Positions 12,628-25,570 of a stretch of 64,000 nucleotides of DNA are shown here, piece after piece. The DNA lies in NCBI GenBank assembly GCA_025403435.1, contig CM046352.1, forward strand, positions 470,893 through 534,892, given 5' to 3'. The position numbers were made by a program, and so were the translations under genes. The stretch is from Artocarpus heterophyllus. Its lineage: Eukaryota > Streptophyta > Magnoliopsida > Rosales > Moraceae. The stretch's first letter is position 1; every line of letters starts with the position of its first letter. Below the pieces are notes generated by a model. It worked only from the letters and a program-made list of their open reading frames with translations. It had not been told where the DNA came from and did no database searches.

Positions 12628-13405
12628 GCTATGTTTGGGAACCTTAAAAGCCGTTTAGAAGTGCGGTTTTTGTTGTGAATTAAAAGCCGTAATTCTACCA
12701 AGAATAAAAAATATGTGAACAAAAAATAAATAAGAACACACAAAATATATAATGGTTCACCCTCGATGTGGGAGCTACATCTATTTTCAGCTGCTGTAGA
12801 ATAATTCACTATGACAATAAAGAAGTTTACATGAGAAAATTACACACTCTCTCTTAAGAATTTTTCTCAAGCCTCCTTCTTACTCAATTTTCTGAGTTTC
12901 ACTCGACAAAAGAAAGAACTCAACCTATCTATATATAGGTTTACCAAATAATAGGCAACAAATTCAAAAAAATCGCAAAACACAAATTCCAGGACACTGG
13001 CACGCCCGGCCGCACGCTTTGCTTGCGTAGCCGCTCGAGACTTGCCTCACGATCCAATTTTTATAACCCTCCACGTGTGGCCGCTTACCTTCCCCTCTAT
13101 AGGGGCACGAAGCTTCTATCTTCTCTCCCTGCCACACAGTCTTCTACTGCCCTCTTGGGAACAAAAACCTTTTTTTTTTCCTCTTCTTGCACTTTTATAG
13201 TATCAAATCTTTTGCGTGGAGTGATATTCTAAAAATATTGAATTTAGTTCTACACTTCTTAACAGTCCTAGCCATCAGTTACAATTGTGAACAGTATAAA
13301 GATCTCATATGCTACATTAAAAAGCTGCAGTAGCTCTCATGTGCTACAATTTTCAAATAAAAACTGTTGGTTTCAATTGTTCTTCCAAACGGCCAATTAG
13401 TTTGA
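12628..13405. mobile_element. MITE-like remnant interrupted by an LTR-like insert
   Basis: The left edge (GGCTATGTTTGGGAACC) and the right edge (TCTTCCAAACGGCC) form an imperfect inverted pair. The interior carries phrases such as AAGATCTCATATGCTACA, also seen in short elements near 30780, 34740 and 42430. A hAT-type MITE is likely but the ends are degenerate. Confidence 0.4.
12671..13264 (+). mobile_element. small solo LTR or TRIM-like insert
   Basis: Begins TGTTGTGAATTAAAAG and ends CACTTCTTAACA (TG...CA), about 594 bp. It contains GGTTCACCCTCGATGTGGGAG and a CTATATATAGG TATA-like box at about 12930. Flanks GTTTT and GTCCT match at only three of five bases, so the boundaries are plausible rather than proven. 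Confidence 0.5.
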
Positions 13406-13618
13406 ACTAATTCAATTAATTAGAACTAATTAGTTCAAAAGACTATAGTAATAAAAAGCTTTGTATTATTTAAGTTCAAACCAAACTCCAAACACTACAA
13501 TATTTTGTTGTCATTGTCTGTGAAGTTTGCTTGAGCTCTTTTTTTAATTTAATTAGAAAATAAATATTATGTCTTCAGGAAAAATGAGAAGAATAGAAAA
13601 ACAGCTATTACACACACA

Positions 13619-13665
<47 letters not shown>

Positions 13666-15576
13666 GGAGAAGGTGCAAACCTGTTAACAATAATATTTTC
13701 TGTTTTTTAAGATATAATTATGATAAGTAATGCGAATGCAATGGCTATTGTTTTATCCAATTATTTTTTTCTTATGACATATAAAAGTTAATATGCTAAT
13801 ATAACCTATTAGATTCAGACTTGAACAATTATGACATTTATATTTTCAAACATAAAATGTGAAATTGATTCTCATTGCATTGTGTTGGAATGCTTGTGCT
13901 TAAAGGTCGTTAAGAGCTCTATATGATGTTAATCTTACCAAATAATTTTAGTAATTAGTTAATTAATTTTTTAGCACCTGTCTTTAGTCATTCATGAAAG
14001 ACCACTCTTAACGTGTAAAAATAAAATAAAATATTTATCATATTTATTTATATAACAATTGCTTTATAGAAATATTTAACACTGACATGTTATCAAGGAT
14101 GGATATAAGATTAATTTCAATAACGGTACATACAAAATAAAATTTATAAGAAAAAAATTAGAGAAAAAAACTCCTATCAATTTTTTAAAACACTTTTTAT
14201 ATATAGTTGTTCCATATAAAATTTAAACAATATTATATAATCCATCTAAAAAAACCAACCGTGTACATTTTCTAATCAATGTTATGAATTTAAAAATTGT
14301 AGTATGAATAAAAAAGTTAATTAAGTTTCAATATAGGAGGTTGAAAACAGAGAGAGATGTACAAATTAATGTCTTAGGTGTGAGAAAATGATCAAGCCAA
14401 ATGGACTAATCTTGTTAACCATTGGACTTAAGATAAGTAAAAAAAAATGAAATTTAATCTCTGGATTACACCAACCTTTTGGTTGAATTGTACCGAACTC
14501 ATTCTCATTTCTATATAAGTTATAGATTATAAATATAAGTAGATTATAGATAGATGACTATACAAATTAGAGTTAGTTTGCTCGTGGTGGCAGAAGTAGC
14601 TCGTTATAAGTAGTACTTCACACAAACAATCAATGTTGGAGAAGAAAGGTAGCTATAATTTGTCATGAAATTCGACCATCACGCATATATCTACCAGAAA
14701 TGCTCGTAATTTAGTTACTAGATCACGTGACCCCAGCAACGCTGATAACCTTTCATCAAATTATTTGTACCAACTAGTCCCCAATGCACGTGCCTTTCTA
14801 CAAAAGCCTTGTTTGTTTCTCTCTCTTTGCTCCTGTAAACCAAACCTTTGCCTAGTTAGCAATATATATTAATGTACTTATTTACTGCCTTTCCATATGT
14901 ATACACACACGCACGCATGTACACATATAAAGACACACATGAATGTCCTTCTTACATATGTATATATATACACACACGAAGAGCTGCACCATAATATAAT
15001 ATAAAGTGGAGAAGCTTCAATGTATCTTCATCCACAAGGTTAGTTATTTATTTGCTTCACATATACACCAATGTGTGATCATCTTCTGAAGGAGAAGAAA
15101 AGAAAGTACTATATGATATATGAGCTATATATATATATATATTTATACATTTTCTTTCCCATTTTCATCTCTTCTCTTGTCATTAAAACTATACAGATTT
15201 TTTTTTTTGCGTGCATTATTTCACATGCATGCTATTCAAGAGTAAAATGCCAATATTCATTTAGTGTTATGTGCAAGAAAGAATTGATGTAAATTATGTA
15301 GACGTATTTTATCGACAATTTTATTGAGAATAATTAGCTGACATGATCATTTTTATGATCTTTTGAATTCTACAGTTTTGTGAAAATTTGTTCGCTAGTT
15401 TATAAATTATCGGTCTGCTTATGTACGTATAAAATGTTACCAATATGATTAAAAATATAAATTTTATTGTCCAACAAAAAAGAATAAATTATGTAGTAAA
15501 GTATATGTGTGGCCGGATAAAAGCTGCACTAGTATGAAGGTAACAAAAAACCTTTCTAACTATATGGAACACTAAT
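13401..15576. other. intergenic, microsatellite-bearing
   Basis: AT-rich; holds a compound (CA)n(TA)n microsatellite at about 13609-13665. A possible promoter-like stretch ends at the short ATG-led phrase at 15020 followed by GGTTAG, but no gene could be extended from it. Confidence 0.5.
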
Positions 15577-16615
15577 CCAATAAGTCCCCAAGCACGCGTG
15601 TCTGCTTGGGTTTTTCCCCTTCTTCCTTCTAACTTCTTTCTCTTCGTGCGCTGTCGTCCTTGGGCTAGAGGCTATCGCCGTCACTTGGTGGTGGCTTTAG
15701 TTTCCGGCCCAGAGATGTTCTCGGGGACTCACTGTGACATTTTCAATAGTGTGCTCCAAGATCTCCTTTTTTTTGAGGCATTTTTTGACGAATTGGTGGG
15801 CAGCTCTACCGGTTTTTGGGGTCCTCTTCCTAGGTTTTGCCAGAGTTCGACAGGGTCAGGACCCGTTCTTCGTCATCCTGATTTGTCGGGTGTGGTTCGC
15901 GTGGGTGGTGGTTGTCGATGGTGGTTAGGTGGTCGGTGGTTTGGGTGGTCACCTCCGACATTACGTGATTCTATAGGTGGTTCGTACCCATCTTGGAGAG
16001 GTTTCCTTTGCCCTGGTGGTGCTACCCGGTTCGGAAGGTATGACTTGTCATAGTGGAGTCGCTTGGCTAGTTTTGGTGGTGAATCTCTCGCTGTCGTCGT
16101 CATCTTCTTTATGGTAACCATGTTTTCTACAAGTCTCCATCTCAGCCTCAGGCACAGTGGTCATGGAGTCTCTGTCTATTGGTGTGTGCGTGAGGCCGAG
16201 CCTCATTGTTTGCTTCTTTCAATTAGGTCGTTTGTTTTGTACTTATATTTGCAGATCTTTCTTTGTATTTGTCTTAGGTTCTGTTTAGTTTTTCTATTGG
16301 AGCTTGTCTACAAGATTTATCTTTGTAGTTTCCTTGGTTTATGGTGATGATCTATGTGGTACTATGTTTTGACCCTTATTTGATGGGTTTTTCCATTGAT
16401 CTGTGGTGTCTTGAAAAGAGCGCAATGTGTGCTCGCTTTATGGAAGTCTCAAAGTACTCCAGTTCTTTTACGAGCTTCTCTCCCCCCTCCAGTGCGTAAT
16501 CTTTTTTGTATTTGATTGCGGTTGGGTGTGGCTATGTATTACAGAGCTTATCACATCATTTGTATCGATTCTTATGATTTTTTGAATTAAATCTCCGTTT
16601 CTTTTCAAAAAAACA
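15577..16615 (+). mobile_element. 5'-truncated non-LTR retroposon (LINE-type)
   Basis: Flanked by a 19-bp target duplication with one mismatch: AACTATATGGAACACTAAT at 15558-15576 and AACTATATGGAACTCTAAT at 16616-16634. The 3' end is A-rich (CTTTTCAAAAAAAC). The composition (GC- and T-rich) differs sharply from its flanks. A long TSD plus an A-rich tail is the mark of target-primed reverse transcription. The sequence contains an open frame of 151 codons, but nothing in it is recognisable as protein, and it is most likely 3' end material of a LINE. Confidence 0.8.
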
Positions 16616-16784
16616 AACTATATGGAACTCTAATTTTAAGAGAGAGAATTATTTGTGGCTCTAGAAATCTAGTTTTATCAGACATTTATTCATAGACATT
16701 TGAAGGTCAATCGTAAGAATCTCGTACATAGAAACCATTCAAAATTATGCCTGAATTTGTATTAAACACACAGCGAAAATGGTA

Positions 16785-17110
16785 CTATTTGAGAATTAGA
16801 ATGTACGGTCTCTTACAACCTAAGCAAAAGCCTGAAATTTTTTCAAACTTCAAATCCACCCAAACTATTAGGGTGTCTACTGCTGAATGCATTCGCGCCC
16901 CTTGCTGGAGAGGTTTAATGATAGGAACAGACAGCCTTGCTTGCATAAACTTCCCTGAACATCCCCCACATTTCTTGTCCTCCTCACACAAAAGCCAATC
17001 ATATTTCCTATTAATTATTCAATTTCTGTAACCATCCATTGAGGACTAGGGATGCGATGTTTTTGAAACCAAAATGGGAAAACTAATAATCTAAATACCT
17101 TCTTCTCATA
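16785..17110 (-). pseudogene. LINE ORF1 fragment (DUF4283 / CCHC-type)
   Basis: On the minus strand a segment reading FWFQKHRIPSPQWM is followed, after a stop and frame change, by SGKFMQARLSVPIIKPLQQG. Next come WVDLKFEKISGFCLGC and a knuckle remnant. This pattern (RxxxxKPLxxG ... WVxLKYExLPxFCxxCG) is that of the nucleic-acid-binding ORF1 of plant L1-type LINEs. It is broken and short. Confidence 0.7.
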
Positions 17111-17943
17111 CACTTTCAATACAAGCAGGCATCTAATTATTTCCATTGATAGCACATATCTAGTGCTATTTGTTAGATCAAGAAACCATATTTTTGGCGT
17201 CAAATTAGTTTCTTTTTTCTTGCAAGGACAAAGGAATTGAGGCTCTGGAATAGTATGTACACACACACACACACATATAGCATCTTTGTTGATTATTAGA
17301 ACTAGCAAAAATGTGATCCACTTTTAAATTTAGTTTCTAGTACATATATGTTATATATTAGAAGGAAAGAATTAAAGAAGCAAGAGAGATCATGATCTGT
17401 AAGAAACTCGCATATATGGTACACACAACATTTTTTTTTTTAAAGATCAGAAATAGTACTTGTACATGTATGTACTTATCAATATCACATAAGGTTCTCT
17501 ACAATTACAACAATTAGAAAATCTTCAACAATACAAAAATGACAAAGGAGATAAATGATCTTTCTCTCTAACATCTCTATTGCAACTAAAGAAACTTGTT
17601 GGAGATCCATTTAGAAGGATTGAAAGTGTAGCAGAAATTATAAGAATCTCGTTATAATCCAACCAAATAAACTTTATTATCAAAACCAAAACTGTCTAAA
17701 ACATGAAAAATGATATTCCAATCTATAATATCAAAAACTTTCCGAATAACAACCCCTAATTGTCAAATCCTGAATCCATCTATGAGGGCACCAAAACCAA
17801 ACTAATTCGTCGAAATAATCGGTTGATACAATATAGCAGACCTACAAACATGGATCAATATATAGTACAATTCATAAATAAGAAAACACACCATATATAT
17901 GAATACATTAATAATTTTTGTTGATCATAAATTTCAGGATCCA
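17111..17943. other. 3' flank of the MYB gene
   Basis: AT-rich, with a short (CA)n run at about 17260-17272. No separate gene seen; it probably holds the 3' UTR and terminator of the MYB gene on the minus strand. Confidence 0.5.
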
Positions 17944-19074
17944 TCAAATTAGGGGGTGATCGACAACATCTACCGCCATATTTTCTTCGGCATGACCTAA
18001 GGTTTCCATTGCATATTCGACTTCAGTTTCCCAAAGCAAATCGTGATTGAATTCACTCGAAGAAAAAGGTTCAACTGCCGAGTACTTAAGATGATCATGA
18101 TCAACGTCCTGCACAAGAGGATTAGTTTGCAGTTCTTGAACTTGGTAATTAACAAACTGATCTTCATTATTCTCGTCATTGATTAAAGAATCGAGAAACG
18201 ACGAGAATATTGAATCCTCGTTATGCGTACTACTATTAACATTCATATGATCCTCCTTCTTATAATTTTCCTGATGATGATCATGATCAGATTTCTCCAT
18301 GATCAAATCTTCACCTGAGAAATTAACCCCAATATTCCCACACCGATCAAGATGTTCTTTTGCTGGTGGAATTTGAGAATAATTAGGGTTAGGGTTTGAA
18401 TTATTGGGAAATACTTGAAGAGTGGTAGAGCAATCATAGGCTAGTACTTTTGAGCAACTAGGGTTTTGGTAAGAATTAGAGTTGGGATTTGCATCAAAGG
18501 GCTTGTGAGTCCTTGGATCTATGCCTTTGCTTATGAGTTTCTTGCTTAGACGGGTATTCCAGTAATTCTTGATCTCATTATCCGTACGCCCTGGAATTCT
18601 CCCAGCTATCAAAGACCACCTAATAATTGATTAGAACATTCAACAAGATCTATTAATTATCAATATATATATATATATATATATTAGGGTTTTCTTGATA
18701 ACAGAACATGAAAATAAATATAACATACGTACTGCATGGCAATACCTGTTTCCAAGGAGGCGGTGAAGGCGTAGGATGAGATCCTCCTCATCGGGCGCTA
18801 TGGCACCGTGCTTGACGGAGGGGCGGAGATAGTTCATCCAGCGGAGGCGGCAGCTCTTGCCGCAGCGGAGCAAACCAGCGTGCTCGGGTAGGGTTCGCCA
18901 CTGGCCTTCTCCTTTTCTTTTGATGTAGTTGGATAAGATCTCATCTTCTTCTGGAGTCCATGGACCTTTCTTTAACCCTACTCTGCTGCAACATGGCGTT
19001 TTGCTTTTGATCTGTTTGGAGCTGGTGGTGGTGAAATGTTTGTGATGATTAGCAGATGAAGATGGGTTCCTCAT
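17944..19074 (-). CDS. MYB5: R2R3-MYB transcription factor, MYB5-like
   Basis: Two exons: 19074-18746 and 18619-17944, with donor AG|GTATT and acceptor TTAG|GTGG. They join in frame inside R3 (LLGN-R-WSLIAG) to give 334 aa. R2 covers about residues 36-86 (Trp of [25 protein letters not shown]) and R3 about 89-137 ([11 protein letters not shown]). The bHLH-partner signature D-L-x2-R-x3-L-x6-L-x3-R is intact at residues 98-117, so it should join a MYB-bHLH-WD40 complex. After the DNA-binding domain, [11 protein letters not shown] and a C-terminal [10 protein letters not shown] (about 249-258) match the MYB5 class. Known MYB5 proteins act in the nucleus on proanthocyanidin, seed-coat mucilage and trichome genes. 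Usual R2R3 genes have an additional intron in R2, which is absent here. The exact orthology to MYB5 is inferred from remembered motifs. Confidence 0.88.
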
Positions 19075-19591
19075 GATCTGATCTGATCTCTCTTTTTATC
19101 TTTGCCTTGATCTTTTTCTTCACTCCCTATATATGTATGTGGATTGGTTTTTGGTTATAAATTCACTGTGTGGATAAGTATAAGGGAAAGCTTTGAAGGT
19201 TGATTTGGATATGATGAAGATAATGAGAAGCATATTATCTGATATGTGTATGTATATATATATACATATATATATATTATTATCTGCTGTCAAGACGTGA
19301 AGATATATAAGGAAAATAATAGATGTCTAGCTAGTTTTCATCATTGCCAAACTTGGAAAAGAACTCATTTTTCATATTGGAAAATTTGTCATATAAAAAA
19401 AATTGTTAGTACACAGATTAGATTTTTTAAATCAATTTTTTGTCATTTTTTCTTTTTTAACTAAAAGCTGGATATTCAAACGTTAATCAACTTATAGTAG
19501 AGTCATGTATAGAATTACTGTTAGACCATCTCTAAAAATATTTTTTGTTTAGATTTTTAAAATTTTTGTCTTTGATTAGATTTTTAAGTTG

Positions 19592-19626
<35 letters not shown>

Positions 19627-21694
19627 TTCGTTATGCATGTTGCAGTACCCCTTTCTACCATATAACAGTTATAACTATACATATGTAATTTGTTAAATAG
19701 TGAAGATATTGGAAATAAAATGATTTTGTAGACCAATGGGATTTTGACATAGGTTAGTATATTATATTTCCCAGTTCTCGAACTTGCATGGGATGGCCCA
19801 TATATTTTGCCCTCCCTCTTTTGACCAAGATGGAGCAATGTGAGAAGAGAGAGAGAGAGAGAGAGACAGAGAGAATTTGTCTTTCGGCTGGAAAAATTGA
19901 AAGGAAGCGAGGGAGGAAAAGATGCTATACTTTTTTTAAAAGGCTTGTTTGTGCAACAGTTTTTATTTTTATTTCTATTTTTTTTTCCGCCGTTTGTGCT
20001 AATGCATGTTTCTAGATACATGCATGTTCTAGGTCTAGTCTAGATATGCGTGACATAAAAATATGTATATATATATATATATAGAATGCTTAATTAAATT
20101 TTTAATTATGTAAGCTCAAAAACCCAATATTATAATTTTTGAAGTCAGTGAAAAGAAAAGGGAAGTTTTAAGTCATATATTCCTGTGGTAGATTAGTTAT
20201 TTCACAAAATTTAATCAAAACTTTAATATGTGAGCTTATAATATGTTCAATTAGCGCCACTCTTGCAGGAATTTTTGTTGGTTTTTCATTATAAAATAAA
20301 GTGCTAAAAAAAATCAGTGTTTTTTTTGGTCATGAACCTGTGTTACTGTTGCATTTCTTGGAATATTTTGTACGACGGGCAATATTCCCCTAATTACCAT
20401 GTTATAAAATTATTATTGTCTTTTTCTTTCTTTGATTATTGGTGTACTTTTGAATGACTGATATTATCTGGCATCATGTTCGATAAATTGCCCGAGTTTT
20501 GCTAATTTTACAGCACATTCTTACAAAATATTTGTGAAGTTTACGTATTTGAGAAGTGTGGTCAAAACAGAAACTTTTGAATTGAAAATTGTAGCATTTG
20601 AGAGCTTTATATTATAGCTTATTTTTCTCCTCATTGTGTAGCATAAGAGAAATTCACACTGTATCAATCAAAAGTTTTGATTAAAATTAATTTTGGTGAA
20701 CACCCTAATAGTACAAGTGGGCGACTAGTTAAAACAAAAAAAAAAAGATTGTGTGGGGTGAGATTTTGACAGAAGTTGTGGGTCTAGTGGGTGAGATTTT
20801 CGCTCTTCCATCATATGAGTGATGCTTTTCTCTTTTTTCTTTTTCCTTTTTTTTTTTTTTTTTTTTTTTGCCTAAGACCTTTTGGTTTAGCCGCACTATC
20901 GAATTTGGTGGGGTGAGACTTTGAAAGAGGCTGTGCGTTAGATTCTGTTATACATATTGAGTGTCCTCTCTTTAAACATACAAAAATGGAAATGTTAATG
21001 TGGTCATGAGTCTCATGACTATTGGAATACCAAAAATATTGCCCCCACTAACATCTATTAGTCGTCTTATTTGGAAGGTAAAATCGACATTGCAATTTTC
21101 AAGGGAGGAATTTACAAAGAAAATTAAATTATACCGAACTAATGCAATTTTCAAAAATAGATTATTTGTGAAAAATAAAGATAAAAGTTAGGTTTTTATA
21201 ATTAGTGATAGAAGACTTGACCTCCTCTCTGTCCATGTAGACATTGTACCACATATATCATGACCTTTTTCTCTTTAAATTATTTGCTCGCAAACTTTTA
21301 GGATCAAAATAGTTGTATTATATATGGAAACTCCAATATAAAATAATGCTACAAAATTTAAGCTTAATATTAGCAAAAATGACAATTGCAAGCGAAGAGG
21401 AAACATTCTCCATAGACAGCGTTCTCCAACTTCTTGCATTGATCGTTACAATGTAATGGAAAGAGGCACGGTCCCTTCCATGTTTTGCTTTTCTTCCCAC
21501 ATTTTAGCTTGTCTTGCTCTTGTTTTATTATAATTTCTTTTTCTGTGGTACAAAACAAGAATCTTAACTAATCAATTATAACATCAAATTCATGTATGGA
21601 GTTTATAAGTGTAGAAGCTGAATGTCTCAGAACAAATATACATGGAAAAGTTAATTTTTTTAAAAAAAGGTAAAAACAAAACCACTATTTATTT

Positions 21695-21731
<37 letters not shown>

Positions 21732-21777
21732 CCAATTAGCTACGAGTGGTTCAAAGTTAACTATTGTATGTTTGATG
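19075..21777. other. upstream region of the MYB gene, AT-rich intergenic
   Basis: Holds the MYB promoter and several (TA)n tracts: about 19252-19275, 19596-19622, 20066-20083 and 21697-21730. A (GA)n run lies at 19849-19865 and a poly-T tract at about 20848-20869. A MITE-like stretch near 20560-20680 shares the AGCTTTATAxTATAG phrase. No gene supported. Confidence 0.55.
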
Positions 21778-24700
21778 TGTTATACCCAAGATTTTTAATG
21801 CATTAAAAATGCATTAAGTTAAGGATTATATTAAGACAAAGTACAGCTTAATGAAAAATATTGTATAATAACATGGAAAATTATACAGTATTAGAGCAAT
21901 GCAGTATAAGAATTGGATTGTGTGGACCACAATTTCTTTTATTACAGAGCAAAAAGAAAAGAAGAAAAAAAATCAGAAAAATTTGGCTTTGTCTCTCAAC
22001 TTTCTCTCTCTAGATTTTCTCTCTCTCTCCTCAAATCTCATTCGAGATTTCGGCGTCCGTTTTCGACACCTCCCGCGCCAATGAAAAGCTCTTAATGAGC
22101 TGAGTCCAACGAGGTGTCGTGTCGTGTCGTCCAAAAAGCTACCGAAGGAAGCCTCACGCGCCGCCCAAAGTGGCTGTGAAACCCATTTTTTTCCGACATG
22201 AATTCTCCGTCGTCCGACCACCAATCGACGTGATCTTGGTGTCTATGGACTCAGCATGAGGAGATGAGCAAGATGGTACCAATTTTCCAGCTCGATTTTG
22301 GCTGGAAAAGCCTCGATGGAGTAGCCCCATCGCCGCTGTGGAGCCACCGTCGGACCCGCCGTCTCCGGTGGCGGTGTGACACACCGCCGGTGCCAAAAGG
22401 ACCAGAGGATGACGGCGAGCAAGACCCCTTACTCAATTGCACCGTTCCGCCGCCCCTCACCGGAGATCGAGGACGCCCGCCGTGAGCCGCCGTGGGTGAA
22501 CTTGGACTCACCATTTCAGGCCGTGTTGTGCCAAATTGAGGGCACAAACACCTTCAGAGGATCGAGAGGAAGAAATTTGGCTCCTCAATTGCACGAGACG
22601 AAGGTCGGTCACCGGAGAACCAAGACCCGCCGCCTAGCGTCGCCGTGAAGAGGTCGAGCCATCTTTCCACGCGGTGTTGAGTAGCCCTATCTTAGGGGAA
22701 ATGCTCAGAAGATGTCGGGGAGCAAATCCCCCAGCTCAATTGCACGGTATCTCCGCCGAAGATAGGAGATCGGAGCCGTCGATTTTGGCCGAGAAACTCA
22801 TCCTCGATTTGAGCATATGGAGGCCGAATTGGGTTAAATTGACCCCACCAATCAACTTAGGAGGGTCAAATTAAGGGGGGTTAGGATCGAGCTCAGCCCC
22901 CAACGTAGCCAATCGCCACCGGTCAACGGCGGTCAATGGTCAATTTGGGATTTTGTGATCCGGACCACCAATCAAAGATCCGAGACCGCCTCCCGACTTG
23001 CTTTGACGCTCTGAACTCAATGGTGACCTCCGTTCGAGCTAATTCCACTCCGGTGAAAATTGTTTGGTATCGATTGTACGTGGATCGAGGTGATTCAAAC
23101 AACAATAATGGAGCCCAGAATAACGTTTTCAAGAATGTATGATCTCCAGGAAGCATTCCTAGCCATTCATGGTCACTCGAGGAGCACAACAGAGGATGCT
23201 TCGCATACTGTAGATACAGCGAGGTACAACTGGATCCGCTTAGCTTGGAGTCCAAGTAAGTAGGAATCTTGCCTACAGTATGAACCATTTTAAAATAAAT
23301 TATTTCAGATGCTTTCATAAAAATTTATGAAATGCATGATTAGTGATTGTTACACTATTTTATGTGAGAATGAGTTTTATAACGTTACAAGGTTGACGAA
23401 AAACCCGTTAAGGGTAAAATTATCATTATTAAAGAAACAGCTAGAACGGAGTCGAACACTCCGATTTAGTATAACGTTATTAGACGAAAAATATTTCGTA
23501 ATATGTTAAGTAATAAAATCGCCAGTAAGACAGTAGATTTAATAAGGGATGTTTAAGTAAACGAGAGGTAAACCGATGGGTTACGAGGTTAAAAGGAAAA
23601 GTAACCCCGGTGGGTTACAAAGCTAAGTGAAGGAAAGGTAAACCGATGGTTTATAAGGTTAAGTAAAGACAACAGTAAACGAAAGTATACTAGTCAAGTT
23701 AAAAAGAAAGAATAGTTAATGTTTAAGTTTTATTATCAATCGAGTGGATTGATAATAAAGAAAGTTAATTAATAAGTCAGTTGTCGTTTGATCAGGACAC
23801 AGAGGTCGACTAATGGAAGGAAAAGGAACGAAATAGAGAACGCTAGAGCATAGTTTGGGTAAGTTTCAAATCTCACCTATAGCATGAAATAAATTATTTT
23901 TAAATGCTTATTTATATAATGTGCAAATGAGTTTGCAATTATTATGCAAGTTTCTTTTAAAGTATGTTTACATTTATTGTGCAAAAAGTTTTAAAGTTCA
24001 AGAAAAAGAATTGCAATGAATTTGCAACCGTTATGTTAAAGGTTTATTTGCATATTGATATGTATAACGCTTTTTAAAAGTTTAAGTTATGATTTTCAAA
24101 GTATTGAAAGTATATTTTGCATTATGACAATGCATAATGTTTTATAGTTTAAGTTATAAGTTATATGATGCATTAGTTATGCAATAAGTTGCATTTGTTG
24201 TGCAATAAGTGTTAGAATACAAGTTATGATTTGCAAAATGTGTTTGCGTTTTATGATGTATTTATTAAGCAATATGTTGCATTTGTTATGCAATAGATTT
24301 TATAGTACAAGCTATGAATTGCAAGTGTGTTTGCATATGATGTGATTGTATTTGGAATGCTCACTAAAGTTAATAAGAAGGTAACGTAAAGATAAAAAGA
24401 AAGTGTTGTACCAGCCTCATCGTTATGAGGTACTGAAAGTAAAATTAAGTTTGACCTCCTAGATGTGAGGGACAAGACCTCAATGTTTGATGGTCTCAAG
24501 TCTTCCACAAGGGAAGCATCATGTTTATGACCTCATGATTAATGAGTTGGTACGAACACTAAAGTAAGATAAGGAAAGTTAAGGAACGAAGATAGAAAGT
24601 TATAATAAGATAAGGAAAGTTAAAGAACGAAGATAGAAAGTTAAAGTAAGAAAAGAATATTCATAAAATGCTCATAATTGAAGTCAATAATTGAGCATAA

Positions 24701-25552
24701 ATGGAGTCATGCATTTTGATGTTGCTTGAATGCCTTTTTATGAAATATTTATATGTTATGTTATGGAAAACATTTAGAGAAATGTTTTATGATAAATATT
24801 TATGAAAAATATTTTCATGTTTCTAAGAAAAGGTTTATGAACGACGTTTTAAGCAAAACATTCAAGAAATGTTTTACGAAAAACGTTTATGCAAAATGTT
24901 TCAGAAATGTTTTATGAAAAACATTTTCAGAAATGTTTATGGAAAATATTTGTGTAAAATGTTTCAAGATAAAGGATTTTGTCAGAAAAGTTTTAAAGCA
25001 TGATTAAATGAATTGTGAGTTTATGTTTGAACTTACTGAACGAAAGCTCATTAAAAGTTTTTCATGCTGTAGGTATTTTATTGGTGACCAATAGGACCCG
25101 TTAAAAGAGCTGGGTGCTGCGGAGGACAGATGCGAAGATTTGGGTATGGATACCATCACTGTTTGTTTCTGCTATGCAAAGAAAAGGTTTTCCATTGTTT
25201 AATATAGTGTTTTCAAAGTTTTAAGAAAATCAGAGTTTGAAGAAATGCATTCAAAGTTTTAAGATACAGTTTACGAACTGTTTTATGTAATTATAAAGTA
25301 CAGTTTTAAGCTATGATTTAATAAATGTTTCTTATTAAGTTTCAAGAAAGGATTTGAAATGATTTTAACGGCAAGTGTTGAGCGAGGTCTCAACTTGAAA
25401 TGCGACAGAGGTCGCACCAGTTTTAAAGAACTTTTAAAGAACGTTTTAAGAAAAAAAAATTATTTCAGTACTTTTCTTACTAAGTATGATTACTATTTAT
25501 AAAACGATGTTTAAGAAAGTAAAGTGACTGCCCGAAAAGGCAGGTCGTCGCA
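21778..25552 (+). repeat. left LTR
   Basis: Closely matches 26644-30436 across its full length. Includes a GC-rich block (about 22060-23250) that gives chance open frames in both copies but no recognisable protein. It also has a long T/A-rich region (23880-25020) rich in TTTATGAAAAA and TGCAATAAGTTGCAT phrases. Confidence 0.92.
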
Positions 25553-25570
25553 GGTAGTATCAGAGTAGTA
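25553..25570 (+). other. primer-binding-site-like sequence
   Basis: Directly after the left LTR the sequence reads GGTAGTATCAGAGTAGTA. This resembles the initiator-Met tRNA complement (TGGTATCAGAGC) with one inserted or changed base. Confidence 0.6.

Noticed and set aside
15020..15045. Short ATG-led phrase followed by GGTTAG as a possible first exon
   Set aside because: Only seven codons, and no second exon could be identified downstream.
15598..16053. 151-codon open frame as a gene
   Set aside because: It lies wholly inside a retroposon with target duplications, and the translation shows no known domain.
21899..22874. Several Pro/Arg-rich open frames
   Set aside because: They fall in the GC-rich block of an LTR, occur in both LTR copies with different breaks, and overlap on both strands.
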